From positions 80,112 to 144,111 of the forward strand of contig JALQPE010000787.1 of assembly GCA_030407315.1 (NCBI GenBank): a stretch of 64,000 bases of DNA, given 5' to 3'. Source of the DNA: Asparagopsis taxiformis (Eukaryota; Rhodophyta; Florideophyceae; Bonnemaisoniales; Bonnemaisoniaceae). The translations under genes and the position numbers were made by a program. Of this stretch, positions 10,551-21,641 are shown one piece after another. The notes beneath the pieces were generated by a model, which ran no database searches, was not told the origin of the DNA, and saw only the letters and a list, made by a program, of their open reading frames with translations. Positions within the stretch are counted from its first letter, which is position 1; each line of letters opens with the position of its first letter.

Positions 10551-12680
10551 ATGGACATGGACCCCAACACATCCACACAAAACTCCTCCCGTCCCGACCC
10601 CATTCGCGATCCCGACAATCCTCACCTCCGTCACTTTCCTTATCTAACTCGCAACCCGCTCCATGCGCCCCTCCGACTCAATCATTCCCAACCCTCTCCA
10701 TCCCATCATCTACCCCATCTGCCCCACCAACCCCAACCTCAGCCCCCTCTCTCGAGACTTCCCCCAGCAGCACCAGCAGCACCAGCAGCACCAGCTCCAA
10801 CATCTAATCCCATCGCTAACCTTCATCATCCCTACTCCCATCTGCACCATCATCCACAAAAGTCTCAGCACCAACACCAACAGCACAGTATCCTGCTCCC
10901 ACCCAAACAAGAGCCCAATCTGCACCAGCAACAGCGCAACGCGCACGACCACCTCCACCACCATCACCAATACATGCAATCACCAATCCATCATCATCAT
11001 CAGCCAGAGCCATTTCCAAACAGCAAGTCACTTCCCTTCCCAATCTCACCCAATCTGCAGTCGCCACTGCCGCCGCCGCGTCTGTCACCACAACAGTCGC
11101 ACCCGGCGCCGACCATTCGCGCGCCGCTGTACAACATTGCCAAATTGCACGCAGCCAATTGCACCATTCTATTGGGCAAGGTCTACAACGACCACGGTCA
11201 CAATATATGCGGTGTGCTCAACCAACATGAAAAACCGTGCCGGCGCATCGGCAAATGTCCATTTCACGGTTACTCCACACCAGTGTCTGCTGAAAACTCG
11301 TGCAACGGCATCGTTGACGCATCGGGAACAGCACATCCAGCGCCGACCAGTCCTGGGGGCACGTCGCCCTCGTCAGCGATTCCCAACTCGCTCGGAGCGT
11401 TTGACTCGTCGTCTGGCATCTCGTCGAGTGGTGGGCCGCGTGCGCCACCCAAGAAAATGCAGATTAAGCACGGCTGGACAAAGGAGGAGCATTTCCTGTT
11501 TCTAGGCGGGCTGGAAATGCATGGAAAGGGATCGTGGAAACAAATTTCATCGGTAGTCAAATCTAGAACACCCACGCAGGTGCAGTCACACGCTCAGAAA
11601 TACTTTCTAAGACAAAAGCAGAACAATAAGAACAAACGTTCGATACATGATTTATCAATGGATTCGCCGGAGATGCGCGACTTGGAAAAGCGCGTGCGCA
11701 ACGGGGAGTTTTCGTGGGGGCGCGCATCAGCGTTTCCCAACATGGCACTGAGTGATTCTGTACATACATCGCCCGCTCCGGACGCGCTGAGAGATAAGCT
11801 CAAGGACGTGACGTCGGGTGCACTCGGACAATCGTTGCTGAGTTGTGTGAATGGTAATATGGGCGCTGGGAGTAGCGGGTACACGGATCTACATCGGAGT
11901 CGGTATCGTTCGGGGCAGGGTGGTTTAATGACGTCTCGATTTACTGCGGGACAAGCGATGAGCGCCACGACATTGGCGTCGTCATTGAGCTCTGGAGTGC
12001 AAGTGGCGACGGTTCAGAGCAGTGCGAATCGGTCGCCGTTTGCGACGTCCAACGCGGCGTCGTTGGGTCGACAGGACATTTTTGGGCCGGTGTCGACCAG
12101 TTTACATCAGCACAAGTTGTATGATGTGGGCGGTGGACGCAGCGGCACTAAACTGGACGCGTTGCAATCACGCGACGTGATTGCATTTGGTGCGCGACCT
12201 GCGTTTGGAACGGACAATGCGTTTGCACAGCAGCAGCAGCACTGTACGCCGCATTCGCTGTCTGGATTATCTATTGGACACGGTAGCGAAGCGGCGGACA
12301 AGACGACTCATATTGTGGCTGCTGCACCGCCACCACCACCACTAGTACAGCAACAACAACAACAGCACTACGTATCCGGCGGGTTTACGAGTTTACGCGC
12401 ATCGACAGTGGAGGGTAACACACTGCCGTGGTACGACAGCGAATTGAAAACAAAGAGGGACATGGGCGACACATTTGCAAATACAAGTATGGCTCAGGAG
12501 GCGGACACGTTTGACGCGAGTCAAGCTGCCAATAGTGGATTTACGAGCGGAATCTTCGGTGCCGCGGAGGGCGTGGAAGTGACCGATGTATATGGAGTCA
12601 GTTCTGGTGGCGCCAGTGCAGTACATGCGTTTGCCGGATCAACAGGGATGCAGATCGGCTCCCTGACAACGCGCGAATAG
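10551..12680 (+). CDS. SHAQKYF-class MYB transcription factor with SCA7-like zinc motif
   Basis: The 709-aa protein has a single MYB repeat at about residues 304-355 starting [16 protein letters not shown] and ending in the diagnostic SHAQKYF (from residue 346). This class includes plant CCA1/REVEILLE and DIVARICATA-type regulators, which bind DNA with one repeat. About 65 residues before it is a Cys/His cluster, C220-x9-C230-x5-C236-x2-H239. This is the exact spacing of the SCA7 zinc-binding motif of ataxin-7, and the sequence CGV...PCRRIGKC also fits. The first 190 residues are Pro/His/Gln-rich and the C-terminal half is Ser/Ala/Gly-rich low complexity. The gene is intronless. The DNA-binding nuclear role is secure from the MYB repeat; a SAGA-like role for the zinc motif is speculation. 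Confidence 0.85.
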   Translation: MDMDPNTSTQNSSRPDPIRDPDNPHLRHFPYLTRNPLHAPLRLNHSQPSPSHHLPHLPHQPQPQPPLSRLPPAAPAAPAAPAPTSNPIANLHHPYSHLHHHPQKSQHQHQQHSILLPPKQEPNLHQQQRNAHDHLHHHHQYMQSPIHHHHQPEPFPNSKSLPFPISPNLQSPLPPPRLSPQQSHPAPTIRAPLYNIAKLHAANCTILLGKVYNDHGHNICGVLNQHEKPCRRIGKCPFHGYSTPVSAENSCNGIVDASGTAHPAPTSPGGTSPSSAIPNSLGAFDSSSGISSSGGPRAPPKKMQIKHGWTKEEHFLFLGGLEMHGKGSWKQISSVVKSRTPTQVQSHAQKYFLRQKQNNKNKRSIHDLSMDSPEMRDLEKRVRNGEFSWGRASAFPNMALSDSVHTSPAPDALRDKLKDVTSGALGQSLLSCVNGNMGAGSSGYTDLHRSRYRSGQGGLMTSRFTAGQAMSATTLASSLSSGVQVATVQSSANRSPFATSNAASLGRQDIFGPVSTSLHQHKLYDVGGGRSGTKLDALQSRDVIAFGARPAFGTDNAFAQQQQHCTPHSLSGLSIGHGSEAADKTTHIVAAAPPPPPLVQQQQQQHYVSGGFTSLRASTVEGNTLPWYDSELKTKRDMGDTFANTSMAQEADTFDASQAANSGFTSGIFGAAEGVEVTDVYGVSSGGASAVHAFAGSTGMQIGSLTTRE

Positions 12681-12772
12681 CTCAACAACAAATTAATTGA
12701 AAAAACCTCTACTAGCATAAACACGCGACCAGACCAGACCCGACCTGTCCCACTCTCGTGACCATCCATCCA

Positions 12773-13456
12773 TCAAACCCTCCCTCCGATCCCATCCGCC
12801 CCGCGCGCTTCCGCCTCCCAAAAGCTCTCGCTCTCCGCAGACAGCACAGCCGTCGCCGATCGACTTTCAAACATTTCTCGCCCCGTCATTTTCACATTAC
12901 GCTCCCGCTCCAACTCTTCACGCGATTTCGCCATTTCCATCTCGCGCATAAACTCCTCTCGCCACGCCGCAAAGCTCTCCACCGTCACCGCCGTTCCAAC
13001 CGCCTTACTCGATATCACTTCCACCTTTTCGCCCTGCGTCGCGTCCAGCGTCTCGAATTGGCCCGTCTCGTCCCCGTCCTCCACCCCCCCGACCACCCGT
13101 TCCGTCACCCACTCCCGCGCCGCCTCGCACACGCTGAACACGCACGGCATGTCCCCATGCTCCGTCGCTGTCCGCTCCACCACCTCCTGCAGCTCCCGTC
13201 GCTGCGGCGTGGATAGCCCCTCGACCACCTGCACGACGACCCCGACCCCGCTGTTGGGATAGTCGATCGCGTGTGTAAACTTTAATAATACACCAATCCT
13301 TCTCAAATTGTTGCTGCTTTCGCATAGTTGAATCGAAAATTGCGCACCGCTTGTAGATGTCCCCGCTTCGATCAGTTGAAAGTCTTGGTCGAATATCGCC
13401 TCGAGTGCTTCCAGTTCCGCTTCTTGCTCTTCTTTTGGATCCATCATGCCCTGCAT
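12773..13456 (-). CDS. RWD-domain protein, RWDD1/DFRP2 (Gir2) family
   Basis: The 227-aa protein has an N-terminal RWD domain at about residues 5-115: EQEAELEALEAIF at the start, a central hydrophobic core, and a YPN-containing turn replacing the usual YPxxxP. A C-terminal region with FAAWREEF and KMTGREMFE is the signature of RWDD1/Gir2 (usually KLTGxxxFE). These proteins bind and stabilise the DRG2/Rbg2 GTPase in translation control. The ATG at 13456 (MQGMMDPKEEQ) is chosen; 13447 or 13444 are equally possible, and a 24-residue upstream extension looks non-conserved. The gene is divergent from the phosphatidylinositol synthase gene. Confidence 0.8.
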   Translation of the reverse strand: MQGMMDPKEEQEAELEALEAIFDQDFQLIEAGTSTSGAQFSIQLCESSNNLRRIGVLLKFTHAIDYPNSGVGVVVQVVEGLSTPQRRELQEVVERTATEHGDMPCVFSVCEAAREWVTERVVGGVEDGDETGQFETLDATQGEKVEVISSKAVGTAVTVESFAAWREEFMREMEMAKSREELERERNVKMTGREMFESRSATAVLSAESESFWEAEARGADGIGGRV

Positions 13457-13708
13457 GGACAAGACCGATTCGACTCGTTTTGGCGTTTGCATGCTGTTAT
13501 CAATCATCTTCTTTACCAAATATTTCAAAATATTCTGTCATTTCATTTCAGCGAGCACTGTCACTCAATTGAATGCCAACACAAACACATCTTGTGAGTG
13601 CTCCCAGTGATACATCAACGTCACGATGCATCCAAGTCAACCGCTCATCTCCTTCAAACACATCCGCAACCATCGTCCATCCGCGTCCAATCCTCTCCCC
13701 CATCCGCC
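13457..13708. promoter_or_regulatory. Shared divergent promoter region
   Basis: The 252 bp separate the starts of the RWDD1-like (minus) and phosphatidylinositol synthase (plus) genes, so both promoters must lie here or overlap the coding ends. No clear TATA element was seen. Confidence 0.4.
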
Positions 13709-14323
13709 ATGAAATCGCTCAAAGCCTGGCCCGTCTGGTTGTACGTCCCCAACATCATCGGTTATCTACGCATCATCCTCTCCGTCATCGCATTTGCAAA
13801 CTGCAAAACTCCATGGACTTTTTTCACCTACTACTTCATCGGCTTCGTTCTCGACGCCGCCGACGGCCTCGCCGCGCGTAAACTCGACCAATCGTCCGAG
13901 TTTGGCGCCCAGCTCGACATGTTGACCGATCGTTGCGCAACAGGCGCTCTACTCACCCTACTTGCGACTCGTTATCCCGCCGCCGCCCCGCTCTGCGTCG
14001 CCCTCATCTTTCTCGACGGCTACTCCCATTGGCTCCAGATGGTTGCCGGCATGTGTGCCGGCAGCTCTCATAAACAGGCCGGACGCGGCCAGTTGCTTGC
14101 GTTGTATTATTGGAGACCCGTGCTCACGTTTGTGTGCTCGTTGAATGAAATGTGCTTCCTCGTCTTCTATATGAAGTCGTTCATGTCCGGTCCGATGTTG
14201 CTCCCCACTCTCTCCGTTTTCGACGCCGTTCTCATCATGGCCATTCCGGTGTGTGCGTTGAAACAGGTCATTTCATTGCGACAGATCTCGTCGGCTCATG
14301 CGACTATCACTGATACGTTGTGA
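13709..14323 (+). CDS. CDP-diacylglycerol-inositol 3-phosphatidyltransferase (PI synthase)
   Basis: The enzyme makes phosphatidylinositol from CDP-diacylglycerol and myo-inositol in the ER membrane. The 204-aa protein begins WLYVPNIIGYLRI, typical for PIS. It carries the complete CDP-alcohol phosphotransferase motif D49-x2-D52-G53-x2-A56-R57-x8-G66-x3-D70-x3-D74, which binds metal and the CDP moiety. Several hydrophobic membrane segments follow, and HWLQM is also PIS-like. The ATG at 13709 is chosen because it gives the normal family N-terminus; an in-frame ATG 111 nt upstream would add a Ser/Gln/Pro-rich leader. The gene is intronless. Confidence 0.9.
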   Translation: MKSLKAWPVWLYVPNIIGYLRIILSVIAFANCKTPWTFFTYYFIGFVLDAADGLAARKLDQSSEFGAQLDMLTDRCATGALLTLLATRYPAAAPLCVALIFLDGYSHWLQMVAGMCAGSSHKQAGRGQLLALYYWRPVLTFVCSLNEMCFLVFYMKSFMSGPMLLPTLSVFDAVLIMAIPVCALKQVISLRQISSAHATITDTL

Positions 14324-14522
14324 ATGTGCAGCGTGCGTCGCGGTCACTGTTTTCGCGTAGTGCGCCGCCCACACGTCCAGTCCATTCTTGCAGCTGTAAC
14401 TGATGCCGATTTTTCATGCTGACATTTCACACAGTTGTATACTTGTGCACTTGGAATTTTCAATGATTCAAATTGGGACTGTTTTTAGCGCTCACGCGAT
14501 TGCAAGTGTTCGTGTCGTCGAA

Positions 14523-15059
14523 ATGGCGGATGCTTTACGTCTGCCTCGGTCGTTGAACTTTTTCATCAAAGCACTTTGTGGCCACACTGTCACCGTCGAG
14601 GTGCGAGGTGATTGTCACATCACTGGTGTTCTCGATTCTGTGGATGCCAAAATGAAGTAAGCACAGACCTGCATTATCTCAGTACAGCTAATTGACAATA
14701 AAACGCCTCGAGCGTATCGTCTAACCAGTTTCCGACTAAATTAGTCTCACAGTGTCCAACGCATCGTACAGTCACAGCCTTGAAGACACCGATCAAGAGC
14801 GCCTCTCAAGCCCCCAGCGCTTCGATACATTGTACATATCTGCTCGCCATATTACATTTATACACATTCCTGATGGCGTCAACGTGTCTCGGACCATAGA
14901 CGCAGAGGTGAGTGTCACTTTCTACAAACATCTACATTCTCCCCACATTCCGCACACAGTGACTAATCGAGCTGATATTGAATACAGATGAACAAAATTC
15001 GAACGCTGAGGTATCGAATGACAGGTGGCAAGCGCCGGCGCACATCCGCACCATCATGA
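14523..15059 (+). CDS. LSm10/SmD-like Sm-fold protein (three exons)
   Basis: Exons are 14523-14656, 14745-14907 and 14988-15059. Introns of 88 nt (GTAAGC...TTAG) and 80 nt (GTGAGT...ACAG) both carry a CTAAC/CTAAT branch-like element. The spliced product is 122 aa. Sm1 reads HTVTVEVRGDCHITGVLDSV followed by DAKMNLTV. Sm2 contains ISARHITFIHIPDGVN, close to the HIPDDVN Sm2 signature that separates LSm10 (the U7 snRNP replacement for SmD1) from SmD1 itself. The length also matches LSm10 (about 123 aa). A Lys/Arg-rich tail (GGKRRR) follows. It could be a divergent SmD1 or SmD3. The 3' end lies 68 bp from the convergent URB1 gene. Confidence 0.75.
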
Positions 15060-15127
15060 CCTGCCTCAATTCACCAACCTACATACCCTAGACTTGTGTG
15101 CGTCCTGTTCACCAATTCACCCGTAAA

Positions 15128-18100
15128 CTACTTCGTCTCCATATGCGACGACCTCTGTAATAGACACTCGGTGAGCAACTTTCTCGTCTTCTGCACAACA
15201 CCAGCAAATTGCAATTCTTGGTTTGGCGCCAGCGCAGCGCCAGGACATGCTGGAAGCTTTTTTGTGTGCTTTGTCAACTTGTCGACAAGTCCGCCCGACC
15301 ATTGCAACAGACAGAATCCTGTCAAAGTCAGCCAGACACTAGGTGCCGAGAGCACGGCGCCGGCGACAGAAACAAATAACTGCTGGAATTTGGCCGGGTT
15401 ACTCTCTATTTGCTCTCGCATTTCGATGATACTGCCTGCGACAAACGCATGCATCATAGAAACTTGAGCGTCGTTTGCAGCAGAGTCCGAAAGTGCACTG
15501 CCACGCGCGCAATTCCTTAGTAGCAACATCAACACTGACACATCCACGCTCGACTCACATTGCTGAGCAATCACTCTCAAGAGTTGCTGTCGTGCAGTAT
15601 CCGTGCCTGTACGTAGAATATCTTCGCCCAGCTTCGCTATATCCAATGAAATCAACTGACGACGAAGAGGTGCCAACTCGCAAATTGCCTGTGCAGCATT
15701 CACAACGTTTTCCAGCAAAGATTCTTTCAGGCTTCGATCCGCATGAGACAAGTAGCTTTCAACCAACACAGAAAGTGCACGGGAAAGAGCATCAGCGCAG
15801 CGCCAAGATGTCGGGTCCTTGGCACGTGACCGCGCAAGTGCCGCCAGTATTTTGACCTGGAAAATGACTGTTGTTGTTGACTTGCGTCCCGGCACGACAT
15901 TCGTTAGCCACGGGATAATACCAAATGAATACAGTAGATCGTGCGACAGACCAACTTGATCATCTTGCTCAAGCAAAACTACTATGGTCTTCAGCGCATC
16001 AATCTTCACCTGTTCGTCAAACCCATTTGTCGACCCAGCCAATAAGAAGAGCGTGTGGACGATTTTCCGCTTTCGGATAATACCGCCATCCTGCCTTGAA
16101 TGAGCACCGGCACGGATTATCTCGAGGCCCAGTAATCGAGTTGCTTTCAGTTCAGCCCCGAATGAATCGCACCTCAGCAAATGAGTCACGCCGAGACAAT
16201 CAAACACATCTATGACAGGTGATCTCAGGAAAAAATATGTCACCGCCTTGTACGCTGCGTGAGTTGGGCTCAAAGTAACTTTAGCTGCAAATCGGAACCA
16301 CGTAGCGAACAGCGGCGAAACCTGAACCAGAGATTCGGGAATCGATTGCTTCAGTAATCCAAGCAAAAACGACAGCTGTTTTCGGTCTCTATATAGAGAA
16401 GATGCCGAACCTTCCGGTACATACTCAAACGAGCCTACAGTTTCACAAAAGGCGTGCAAACACGCATAGGACAATGCACGAAGTTCTTCATTCGAGCTTG
16501 CAATCCCAGAAACTGCCAAGCCTAGGAGTCCATCCTTAGCAATGCGACCATAATCCAATATAGGACTTCCCGGAGCTTTCAACGCCTCGTTACAGGCGCG
16601 AAGAAACACCGCGAGAACAAACTTGGCGTCTAGTGCAGCAACCTTATTTTTAGAATGTCTCCCCATCGTTCCCTCAAATGACACAGAGTGAGAACTGTTG
16701 AGGGCGGAACTGCCGAGAACGTGCTGGCATGTTACTTGTAGTCTATTTGAATCAAACATCGGGAGCACTTCGGAAGCAACCTCTCTGAAGTAACCCATTT
16801 TGCTTCCTCGCAACTCGTATCGATTCTTCGCATCGTTCACTCGCAAACAGATGCTGACGGATTGAATGGCCTTGCGGACCGCCACATCAGAGGCGGATTC
16901 TGACGCACTAAACTGGAACACTCCTTCGGTAAGCATTTGCTCCAGACTCCCCAATGATTTTGCAACATCAGCCTCCAGGCTAAACTTTGGAAGTCGTCCC
17001 ACGGCCATATGAATCATCTCAGCGAATGATTGAATTAGAATCATTCTTTCAGCAGAAATCTCACAGTCACTCTCAATTGTGAGTCCTTGCACCGATATCG
17101 GAATTAGCTTCCCTTCGTGTGCTCCAAGTGATATCAATGTTCGTTTTGCTGCCTTGTCCAGGAGAAGATCGAATTTCAGCACTTCCGACAGACATTGCAG
17201 CGGGATGGCGATGATATCCTGCTTCAGCGACATTCGTTCAACCTTTTCAACTTCTTCATCATCATCGTCTGCCGCTCCAAGACCTGCAGCTCTGTGCAGA
17301 CTCTTCATTATGTTCGAACACAAACCTGTAAGGCTTCGCTCAAAAGCAGAGGTATCCTTGCACAACGAGTATATTGCCAGTTTCCGTGAATGGAAGATTC
17401 GTTGAGCTGCAATTATCACTTTGAGTGCATGAATATGAGTTGGATTGTCCAGCTCTATTTTCTGGACGCCAAACCACTCAGAAACAATGGACAGCAGCTC
17501 CACCAAGGTCCCATCGCTAATGGCAGAAGGTTTGTATTCGAGATAGTTTGCTCTAAATACGCCGCAGAAGAATATCCATATGTTGGGAGAGAGTTGTGAT
17601 GGGTCATCTCTAAACTTGCGAATGACCGACATAAATAGTTCAAAATCTGCAGAGGGAGGAGCCATTGATTTGCCGATATCACTGATTGTCTCGAAAACCC
17701 GGATGTTACTATCAACGTTTTGAGACTGCAACCAAAGCTTTGTATTTCGGCTAGCCTCTTGCAACAATCGTTTGAAAACCTCTTCAACCGAAAAATCTAC
17801 CCGTGTGTTCTGGTCACGGTATTCTTCCTGTTGAAGTAATCTACTCAAGAGCGGAAACAATGCGGGTAAGGAACGTGACAGAGCATCACCTTCGAGACGC
17901 GAAATCTGTGCAACACAAATACGTTTCAGCTGCTCTGAATATGGCAACAGCCCTGCCAACTGCATAGCACTTGTCCAGCTGAGGCTCGAAAGCGAGCCTA
18001 GAGCTTTGATTTCAAGAGTAGATAGTATCATTCGGGACCAAATACAAACCCCGTCGTCCTTATGGTTCACTAGTGCATCTAGCACTGAAATCCAGTACTG

Positions 18101-20920
18101 CTGGTCTCTAGCGCCATCTACTTTTGATTTTCCGCTGGAAGAAAACACATTGGCTGCGTGTGAAATAAGTAGGTGGACTTCGTCTTTGCCCCACACATGT
18201 TTATCCTTCAAGGAGATCAACAATGAGTCGCGAAGAAAATGAATTGTACCACATCCAAGTTTGGTCCATCCACCAGCGTCCACAACCATCTCCACAGCTG
18301 TCGACATGTATTTTGTGCCTGTACGCACATGGGATGAGATTCGCAGCAGAATACCCGTAGTAAACGCCAGAGCTTCTGGGCTCAGCACGTTTTCCAAGCG
18401 CTGAAACTCATGAGCAAAATCGGCATTCCAATCCGCGTCGCTTTGTTTCTGGATTAATAAGCCCAAAGAAATACTGTTGAATTGGTTCTCAGTTTCAGAG
18501 GTCAGACTCTTCGCAAAGTCAGAACTGAAAAACTTACTAGTCAATGTGGGCTCGCTTGACTTTCTCAGTTGGCACCAGGCCGTCCACGCCAGACTGGCCT
18601 CCATCATAAGTCTTCCATCGAACGAGTTTATCTGCAGGCCATGCATCGTGAGTATTCGCATGGCAGATGTTGAACGGACGAGCTCAAGATAGGCATTCAT
18701 TGGGTATTTTGACTCCAAAGAACATAATGATTGTACAGTTTGACAATGCGCAGCTAGGGACTGTGGTTTCCTGTGCTCATATTGAGGCTGTGCGAGATAT
18801 TGTTCCTTGTCGGTGACTATCGCGGGTAGAGAAATAGAGAGGAAGGACTCGCCGGAAAGACCATAGAGCACTCTGCCACATGATACTATGCTTTCGAGGG
18901 ATTGTTGGAGGAATCGAACAAACTCCCTATCCGATGCAGAAGTCGCTGAGGCTCCATTCAGCTCTTCCAATTTTTTAAGCCTCTTCAATGCGGCCACAGA
19001 AAACAGCGAAGTAGTCATGTACGAATTTGGAGGAGTTTTCTCACTCAATTCATCGTACAGACCGTATGGCATTTCCAACGCTAAATTCACAAGTTTTTCG
19101 AAAGCCTCACAGCACGCCTTGGCCTCCTCGTTACAACCAGAGAGTACGCAGAGATAAACTTCAATCTCTGAATCGCTGCCATGTTGAAACAACGATGTAG
19201 CATGCAAGACTTGGCGACATAAAGCCCACAATCTCCGTTTCGATTCCCTGCCTTTGGTCCTCATTGTACGCAAAATCAATTTGGAAAGATAGTTTTGGTT
19301 GAGTAATGTCTTTACAGCCTCTCTCGGTGCTGTGAGAAGGCATGACTGGAGAGAACTTTCCGTAGTGGAAATATCTTTGAGAGTAGCTTCAATACACAGC
19401 TTCACAACATCACTCTTCTTCTCCACGGCAACCTTCCCAAACAGAGTTTGGTAAGTACCGAGTAACTGAAGCAAAGATTCTTCTGCAGTTTTTGACTTCT
19501 CCACAGCAAGCTCAACTTCACTCATCGGTGGAAGGTATTTCTCCGCCTGGGACACTGCAGATGGATCCGCCTCGACAACTTTACATAACGCTGAAGTGAT
19601 CAGTACACCAAAATGTTGCACCAAAGGGGCAGAGTGTAGCAAACAGTTTCCCAAATATTTCCGCTGTGCAAACACAGTAGTCGGAGACGGCAGACGCAAA
19701 ACGCATGCAGATATGACCGCGGCATGTCCAAACCATGCAGAAGACAATCGCGGGTGGCTGCTCAAGTAGGGTCCATTTTCCAGCATGGCCTTTGCAATGC
19801 GCGGTTGTGTATTGATGACATCCAAGACAAAACCCACTGAATCCTTGCTCTCCACAACGGACACATCCCGCAGCGCGCTTACAATTTGTGATTCGTTTGT
19901 GATTTTCAAATCTTTAGCAATGACCATGAAAATCCGCGAGGCGGCTGCTCGCAACGCTTCTTGTTCTCGGAGAACTTCGCGTGGAGAGATTTGAAGTGGT
20001 GGGATTTCAGCGGCAGCAATTTGGCCAAGCAGCGGAAGTACTGGCGAAGCAAATGCAAGACGCCGAACGTTATCTTCTGGTAATGCCAATAAATGGCGCT
20101 CCATCGCAAGCAGCAAGTTGATGGCCGCGATTAACTCTCGCTTCTGCACATGTGACGGTGCGACCTTGTCTGGCTTTTCGGTTTCGGCCGTAACAAAAGT
20201 TGACTTTCCTTTCTCAGTCTGGTTCTTCAAGCGCTTCGCAGTCGTCGAAAGACACTGGATAATAGCTGTGCGCGAGCGCGACCCAATGTACCAAATAACG
20301 TCAGGATCGCCCGACGTGAGTAGAGCAAACATGAGATCCAGGAACGGTATACGACAATAATCATTACGCTCGGAGCACAATGCTTTCGCCATCTGGTCCG
20401 AGCCGAGGTCGAATCGATTCACAATCTCCTTTGCGAGAATCGGGTGACATTGAGCGACCAATCTGAGCAGACGCAGGGCTTTTTTTGCGCAGCCCTGCTG
20501 GTCGTGCACAAAGATGTCAAAAACAAGCACCGCACGCGCCTTGACGATTTCCTTGACGACGGAGCGTGCGGCGTCGAGATTTTCCTGCGGACGCGTGGAC
20601 TGCATGGAATAATGCACGATGGATGTGAGGCATTCCAGCGCAAAGTTGGCGATTGATTTCTGCACTGAAATGGCCATAAGTGCCGTGAAAAGCTCTGTAG
20701 CGCCGGTGCTGTAGGTCACATAGGCGCCGACGACGTCCGGCGCGTCTCGTGCAATTGATAGCGCGTGGAATTTCTGCATTGCAAGGAGAGCCTGTGATGC
20801 GGCATTTTGGTCCCGAAGCGCCAGACTGCTTGTGACACGGCCTGTTCCGACGCCAGCTGTGATTGTTTCGGAGAATTCACGCGCGTCAAAGGTGGTGCGA
20901 TGGTCGTCGACGAAGGACAT
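15128..20920 (-). CDS. URB1: Nucleolar pre-ribosomal-associated protein 1 (URB1/Npa1)
   Basis: This is an uninterrupted 1930-aa reading frame. The N-terminal third is alpha-helical and matches the Npa1 domain. A block reads AKKALRLLRLVAQCHPILAK then EIVNRFDL, and after it come IPFLDLMFALLTSGDPDVIW and a helix like the LSFL...GD segment of URB1. The rest is an armadillo-like helical solenoid with an acidic stretch (DDDDEEVEKVER), consistent with the C-terminal URB1 region. Yeast Npa1 and human URB1 (about 1760-2270 aa) act in early 60S pre-ribosome assembly in the nucleolus. The first ATG follows a short AT-rich leader. The gene is intronless and the longest intact gene here, so base-level accuracy of this half of the window looks good. 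Confidence 0.75.
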   Translation of the reverse strand: MSFVDDHRTTFDAREFSETITAGVGTGRVTSSLALRDQNAASQALLAMQKFHALSIARDAPDVVGAYVTYSTGATELFTALMAISVQKSIANFALECLTSIVHYSMQSTRPQENLDAARSVVKEIVKARAVLVFDIFVHDQQGCAKKALRLLRLVAQCHPILAKEIVNRFDLGSDQMAKALCSERNDYCRIPFLDLMFALLTSGDPDVIWYIGSRSRTAIIQCLSTTAKRLKNQTEKGKSTFVTAETEKPDKVAPSHVQKRELIAAINLLLAMERHLLALPEDNVRRLAFASPVLPLLGQIAAAEIPPLQISPREVLREQEALRAAASRIFMVIAKDLKITNESQIVSALRDVSVVESKDSVGFVLDVINTQPRIAKAMLENGPYLSSHPRLSSAWFGHAAVISACVLRLPSPTTVFAQRKYLGNCLLHSAPLVQHFGVLITSALCKVVEADPSAVSQAEKYLPPMSEVELAVEKSKTAEESLLQLLGTYQTLFGKVAVEKKSDVVKLCIEATLKDISTTESSLQSCLLTAPREAVKTLLNQNYLSKLILRTMRTKGRESKRRLWALCRQVLHATSLFQHGSDSEIEVYLCVLSGCNEEAKACCEAFEKLVNLALEMPYGLYDELSEKTPPNSYMTTSLFSVAALKRLKKLEELNGASATSASDREFVRFLQQSLESIVSCGRVLYGLSGESFLSISLPAIVTDKEQYLAQPQYEHRKPQSLAAHCQTVQSLCSLESKYPMNAYLELVRSTSAMRILTMHGLQINSFDGRLMMEASLAWTAWCQLRKSSEPTLTSKFFSSDFAKSLTSETENQFNSISLGLLIQKQSDADWNADFAHEFQRLENVLSPEALAFTTGILLRISSHVRTGTKYMSTAVEMVVDAGGWTKLGCGTIHFLRDSLLISLKDKHVWGKDEVHLLISHAANVFSSSGKSKVDGARDQQYWISVLDALVNHKDDGVCIWSRMILSTLEIKALGSLSSLSWTSAMQLAGLLPYSEQLKRICVAQISRLEGDALSRSLPALFPLLSRLLQQEEYRDQNTRVDFSVEEVFKRLLQEASRNTKLWLQSQNVDSNIRVFETISDIGKSMAPPSADFELFMSVIRKFRDDPSQLSPNIWIFFCGVFRANYLEYKPSAISDGTLVELLSIVSEWFGVQKIELDNPTHIHALKVIIAAQRIFHSRKLAIYSLCKDTSAFERSLTGLCSNIMKSLHRAAGLGAADDDDEEVEKVERMSLKQDIIAIPLQCLSEVLKFDLLLDKAAKRTLISLGAHEGKLIPISVQGLTIESDCEISAERMILIQSFAEMIHMAVGRLPKFSLEADVAKSLGSLEQMLTEGVFQFSASESASDVAVRKAIQSVSICLRVNDAKNRYELRGSKMGYFREVASEVLPMFDSNRLQVTCQHVLGSSALNSSHSVSFEGTMGRHSKNKVAALDAKFVLAVFLRACNEALKAPGSPILDYGRIAKDGLLGLAVSGIASSNEELRALSYACLHAFCETVGSFEYVPEGSASSLYRDRKQLSFLLGLLKQSIPESLVQVSPLFATWFRFAAKVTLSPTHAAYKAVTYFFLRSPVIDVFDCLGVTHLLRCDSFGAELKATRLLGLEIIRAGAHSRQDGGIIRKRKIVHTLFLLAGSTNGFDEQVKIDALKTIVVLLEQDDQVGLSHDLLYSFGIIPWLTNVVPGRKSTTTVIFQVKILAALARSRAKDPTSWRCADALSRALSVLVESYLSHADRSLKESLLENVVNAAQAICELAPLRRQLISLDIAKLGEDILRTGTDTARQQLLRVIAQQCESSVDVSVLMLLLRNCARGSALSDSAANDAQVSMMHAFVAGSIIEMREQIESNPAKFQQLFVSVAGAVLSAPSVWLTLTGFCLLQWSGGLVDKLTKHTKKLPACPGAALAPNQELQFAGVVQKTRKLLTECLLQRSSHMETK

Positions 20921-21641
20921 GTTGGGCGAGGTGACTGATGTGGATTAGATGGAATTGGGCGGCGGCGGTCGCATGGGGATGAAGACTGGTGGTGTTGGTG
21001 AGAGCGAGGTTTTCGTCGGAGGTTGTTTAGTGAAACGTGCTGCGAGTAGGATGATAAGAGTACTGGTTGAGCGGTGTATTGAAAAAGGTGCGATGGCCTG
21101 GCAGATCAAATCTTGAATTTGAAGACTTGAGCATACGACATGAGGCAAAGGTCCGTCGGCGAAGGCGTAAGAAATGAAGGAAATAATGAAAGTTGGAAAT
21201 AAATGGAAAATATTTCAACATGATCTTGTGATTTTGTCGATTACATAGACAGGCGACGTGTCGAACAGAGAATAGCGTAAGCTCGAAAAAAAATTATCAT
21301 GATGCTTCCGCGACGGACGGTGCGCCGCTCATGTCCACCAATACAATGTTACATATTTTATTTGCAAGTAAGCTTCTTACACAACTGTAAAGTATGTTAC
21401 GTATAGTGCCGAGGTGCGTTGTCACGAAAAAAAATCCACACTTGAACGGCCTCTAACAAGTTAACCTAACGGAGTTTGAAAACGTCACGGACAGTGTCTG
21501 CTTCAAAACATGCATACGAAAAACGCCAAGAAAGCCAGCCACGCCAGGAAATAAGTTAGTCGAGCATCCGGCACAATAAGCCCGGAGCAACTCATACAGA
21601 CTCAAGTAATACAAAGTCGACCCAACACGCGTCGAAATTCC
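20921..21641. other. Intergenic region upstream of URB1
   Basis: The 721-bp gap between URB1 (start) and the next minus-strand gene (stop) has no supported gene. It should hold the URB1 promoter. Confidence 0.4.
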
